Assembly: GCA_026419775.2 (NCBI GenBank) | Contig: JAOPGA020000769.1 | Location: forward strand, 1 to 64,000 | Direction of reading: 5' to 3' | From: Acrasis kona | Taxonomy: Eukaryota > Heterolobosea > Eutetramitea > Acrasida > Acrasidae | DNA length: 64,000 nucleotides | In this document: positions 59,949 to 64,000 of the stretch, piece by piece | Layout of the letters: every line of letters starts with the position of its first letter | Position numbering within the stretch: the first letter of the stretch is position 1 | Notes under the pieces: model-generated | Database searches by the model: none | What the model was told of the DNA's origin: nothing | The model's input: the letters and a program-made list of their open reading frames with translations, nothing else | Made by a program: the position numbers and the translations under genes

Positions 59949-62900
59949 ATGATAATTTCGTGGAGCCCTCAGTATGAATCAATTAAGAAACTGATATGTA
60001 TCATATTTTATTTATTAATCGTAGTGCTAAAGCCAGCGGATTCCCTAGATATATTCAGCTATGGCGTACGTGATGAATTTTGCATTAGATATAACTTCAA
60101 ATAGACTAGTATATACGGCTCAATGACCACACAAACACCTATTTTAACACCAACCATATATTCGACTTTGATTTTAAACAACACCATCACCAAGGTCGTT
60201 ACAACACAAACAACAACAATCGTTTTAACAAATAATGGGAAGCTATACGTTTGGGGTTCCTCTTCGAATTCATTAGACACATCATCCTATACAATATCAA
60301 ACTATTGGAGTGCGCTAGGATTGCAAACAACTTTACGTTCTATCGCCCCCACTTACATTTATGTAAATAATGAAACCATCAAAGACGTATGCTCTGGTTT
60401 CGGGCACGTCGGTGCCATCACAACAAGCGGAAAAGTATATTATTGGGGTGCACTTTTTAACTCGAACGGAGCGCTTATAATGAACTCTACACTTCCAACT
60501 CTAATATCAACATCAATACTTGGGAGTTACGTGCCACAAAAAATTATTTGCGGCTCATCTAGCATGTTGATAACTGATAATGCTAATTTTATTTATACAA
60601 TTGGAAATAACATTGATGGGGATCTCGGAATAGGTTCGACATCCACACCTTCCACGACGTCTTTTCAAAAAATCACAACATTTACTGGAGCATTATCAAT
60701 ACCAAGCGTTTCATCAACATCTCGCACATTTCTTGTTCTACTCTCCGACGGCTCGTTAGTTGTTTGGGGTAAAAACAATCACAGCCAAATAGGAGATGCA
60801 GGCTCATCGCCCAACCCGTAAGTTTTGAAACATTTATAAAATTAACATTGGAAGACAACCAACACCAACAATAATACCAACAGGGTCATCTGATTTGAAC
60901 GGGAGGTCAGTTGTGAAAATAGCCTCCTCAAATGAGCACTGTATGGCAATAAGTAATTTTTTATTCTACAATTACAAATTACTAACATAACATTAGCCTC
61001 GGACAACAAACTAGTCGTGTGGGGATCTCAACAATATTGCCCCGGCTGCAACGATGCCTCTCCCGCTGACATCAGCAAACCAACTATATTCGATTTGAGT
61101 GGATCGTCTCTTGACGGAAAAACATTGGTTGACCTATTCCCGGGTTACTATTCATCATTCGTTGTAACAAACGAACCCGCTCTATACGCAATAGGCTTTA
61201 ACAATAACGGAAATTTAGGAGTTGGTTCCACATCTATAGCATTATTGACTTTTACAAAAGTTTCGGGAATATCATCAACCATAACCTCGTTATCATCAAA
61301 TCAATATCACACCGTAGCAGTGGACAACATCGGCAGAATATACTCGTGGGGATACAATGTCCTTGATGTACTTGGTCCTCTTCTCGTTAACTCTAGTGCT
61401 ACGTACTATAGTCCGAAACAAGGCATGGTACAATCGAACAACTTACCTGGTAACATATCAATGGTATCCACGGGTGTATACTCCTCTACGGTGTTATTAA
61501 GTGGCGGATCTGTCTATACTGCAGGAATCAATGCATATGGAGCACTGGGACTAAACAACAATAACAACCTTAAACAAAACTTTCTCTTGAACGCAATCGA
61601 TACATCAGGTGTATTAAATGGTCTGAGCATAGTTTACGTAAGGACTTTGGATAGAACAATATTATTGTCTTCTCAATCTACTAATAATGTGTATGGATTC
61701 GGAACAAATACGTTTAAAAGCTTTGGGACCACTACAGCGTCCTATAGCACACCTGCATCAATATCCAACGGAGATGTTGTTGGATTATCCATCAAAAGTT
61801 GTGCATTAGGTGTCGAACATACTATTTTATTAAGCTCTACCGGTGGTATTTACTCTGCAGGATCCAATGCATATTTGGGGCAGGGCAGTAGCTCATCAGT
61901 TCCCTTTAAATCAGTATCTATTGGTGGTAAAACAGCAAAGTACGTATCAGCAGGTTCATATCATACAGTCATTCTCACTTCTGATTTTACTGTAATGACC
62001 TTTGGTTCAAATCAATATGGACAATTAGGAGATTCTACAACAACGAATCGAAACACTGCGGTTACAGTGTCAGCCGTTTCGGCATTAATGATCACAAAGG
62101 TCGATGCAGGTGCTTACCATTCGTGTGCTCTGTCAACTAGTGGAGCCTTGTATTGCTGGGGATCTTCATTTTACGGAGAGAATGGATATAATTCTCATTC
62201 CTCAATCCCAAGTCCTGTGAGCTTGACTAGATCAGTTAAAGATTTTATGTGCTCTTCGCAAAAAACAACAATACTTGTCGATAGTAATAGAATTTATAGT
62301 ATTGGATTCGATGGTGGATCAATGGGTAATGCCATCAGTAGTACGTCTTCATTTGGATCGTTTCAAACAGGCGCACCCATTCTAACAGACATTACAAATG
62401 TTTTGCAGGATGCGCCAGTGTCTTTACTCAGCTCAGGTCCCTATTCCACATTTTTTGGCACTCCGTCAATATACGAAGCGGGTTCTTGTAATGGAAAAAA
62501 TATTTATGACAGGAATGTATGTTCTGGGCATGGCGCCTGTTATTTTAGTTCTTGTTTTTGTTATCCTCTACCTTTTTACAAGAGCTTCTATAATAGTCTT
62601 AGTTATACTACAATGTACACTAATGTAATTGGTTCGAGTCAAACACCATTAAATCCACCACTATCACTATCTACTGTTCTGGCGGATGGTGTCAGTGGAG
62701 ATAATTCCTTGTTGATCGTTGGGTTTTCAATAGCTGGTGGCGTGGCTCATAAGGGAACTTATGCAACCTATTATGGAGGTTTAATCAATGAATATGGAGC
62801 TCCTTATAAATTTTATTGGTCATGTAACACTGGAAGAGATCCAAATAGAAGATTTGGCTTGACTTGTTTTGGGGTGGATCTGTTTAGAGGTAGTAATCCA

Positions 62901-64000
62901 CAAACACAAAATTTCGATATCAAGTATTACAATTCAAATAATGATCTTGGAGGCTCGGCTGGCGATTATGAAGAGTATTGGTATGCTTCTCCTGATCCTG
63001 CTACTACAAGTAGAGAAGTCTTTGTATTGAGACCTCCTGTACTAACCACTGAATTTGCCAGCGGAGGAACACAATACGAATGTTCAGGAAATGCAGGAGG
63101 AGATGATAGTCAGATACCTTATGCTGGTACTTTTTCGTCCACTTCTTATGCGTTGATGCCTGGTGGTACTTATGGTGTATCTAGATTAACTGTACGTGTT
63201 CCATCAGGTTCTGATGCCTCCTACTACGCCCTATTCTCACTGAGCGCTTTTGAACTTACTGCAGGAGGCGTCGTTACCTTTTGCGTTGCTGTTGATGATA
63301 ACGTTACTCCTGTAACAAGCGACAACCAGTGTATTTCAATCGCCAATGCGTATTTCAAAGATAACAATGATGTTAATTCTTTGTCTATTCATGCAATTAC
63401 TCCGATATTTAAAGCAGGAACCAATCACTTTGTGTCATTGTATTACAAAGTGTATGGTTCCAACTATATGCAAATCACATGTTCAAAGTACTATGACCTC
63501 TACTTTTCATATACTGGTATTGCTGCCCGTAGTGATGTTTCTATGCATTACAATCAATTGTATTACTATCTACCAGCAACTCTACCGTCGAGCACTTTAT
63601 CTGATTGGTCTAATTTTCCCAACTATGAAATGACCAAAACCTTTTGGTTGCCCTCTGGTTTAACAGATGTGACCATCGTGGCATTGATCACAAGAGTACA
63701 ATCTACATCAGATAATGGCGCCATGTATAGATTAGTTGTGGATGGTGTTGCCATCAAAACAGTAGTTGCTAATAAAGTAAATTTTGATGGTGGTTCTGTA
63801 TATTATGGTAGTGTTGACATTACATCTCAAATACCAAAAATGTCTCCTGGTTACCATATCGCTCGCATACAACACAAAGTGCCGTCTGGAGCTACACCTG
63901 AGAGTTGGGTTAATGATAATGCTCATCCACTTGTGTTCCAAATGAAAGTCATAACGTTCCCAACTACAGGATCCACTGGTGTCGGATTTTATGGAAGTAA
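59949..64000 (+). CDS. giant secreted protein with RCC1 repeats and EGF-like domain (3' end outside window)
   Basis: Four exons seen (59949-60065, 60105-60817, 60855-60952, 60997 to beyond the window edge), introns 39, 37 and 44 nt. Exon 1 carries a signal peptide (KKLICIIFYLLIVVLKPADS) and joins IFSYG to TSIYGS, a typical RCC1 opening. At least ten RCC1-type repeats follow (KLYVWGSSSN, LVVWGKNNHSQIGDAG, YSWGYNVLDVLG, VMTFGSNQYGQLGD, LYCWGSSFYGENG). Near residue 790 there is an EGF-like cysteine cluster (CNGKNIYDRNVCSGHGAC..CFCYP). Several hundred residues of beta-rich, lectin-like sequence follow, still open at the last base. Over 1290 residues are present in the window. Probably a cell-surface protein of the type common in Naegleria and dictyostelids; a C-terminal TM or further EGF domains may lie outside. 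Confidence 0.85.

Noticed and set aside
59916-60104. Free-standing 62-codon ORF
   Set aside because: It is exon 1 of the RCC1-repeat gene plus its intron; the GTACGT donor at 60066 is canonical and the join keeps frame.
1-64000. CRISPR arrays, insertion sequences, retrotransposons, viral insertions
   Set aside because: No spaced direct repeats, terminal repeats, transposase, reverse transcriptase or capsid-like reading frames were seen on either strand.

Overview
The window is nuclear DNA from a gene-dense, flagellate- or amoeba-type protist. Evidence seen directly: protein genes split by GT..AG introns that are almost all 34-47 nt, standard stop codons, AT-rich spacers, and no operon or Shine-Dalgarno structure. 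Gene content (DNA polymerase alpha, eIF5B, Rab escort protein, NOB1, a Pol I core factor, EFR3, mitochondrial TyrRS) is eukaryotic. DNAAF10, a dynein-arm assembly factor, implies motile cilia. The hybrid histidine kinase, the secreted RCC1-repeat protein and the intron style lean towards Heterolobosea (Naegleria/Acrasis-like), but this is an inference of low confidence. No tRNA, rRNA, CRISPR or mobile element was found.

Layout. 0-12 kb: a two-TM protein, a Pumilio protein, a kinesin-14, a DAP3/mS29-like mitochondrial ATPase with a very long C-terminal extension, a small gene overlapping its 5' end, and EFR3. 12-21 kb: an ACL4-like ribosome-assembly TPR protein, TMEM104, DNA polymerase alpha, PP6 phosphatase, DNAAF10. 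21-34 kb, a less conserved stretch: small coiled-coil genes, a membrane-anchored lipase-like hydrolase, an LRR protein, a tiny lipid-anchored Gly/Pro/His-rich protein, a decayed-gene region, two secreted or GPI-type surface proteins, a coiled-coil protein, EIF1AD and an ankyrin protein. 34-46 kb: eIF5B, a DUF1304 membrane protein, a PDK-type kinase, an RRM protein, mitochondrial TyrRS, Rab escort protein, a DAGK-type lipid kinase. 46-64 kb: a giant Ser/Thr-kinase/ATPase/GAF/histidine-kinase/receiver protein, an F-box protein, NOB1, a PH-AGC kinase, a TAF1B/Rrn7 homologue, and the 5' part of a giant secreted RCC1-repeat protein that runs off the window.

Themes. Ribosome production and translation (ACL4-like, NOB1, TAF1B/Rrn7, eIF5B, EIF1AD) and mitochondrial function (mS29-like, YARS2, PDK) recur but are not clustered as pathways. 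Genes are packed very tightly: convergent stop codons lie 3-50 nt apart, and head-to-head start codons nearly touch. Three proteins begin with MG plus nearby cysteines, suggesting N-terminal acylation.

The most unusual signal is in the hybrid histidine kinase at 46655-52506. Its coding frame is broken twice, each time needing a +1 shift. The second shift is confined to about 16 nt before an in-frame stop. Both sites resemble the AGG-C and AGU +1 frameshift signals of Ty1 and Ty3. One-base assembly errors are the main competing explanation.
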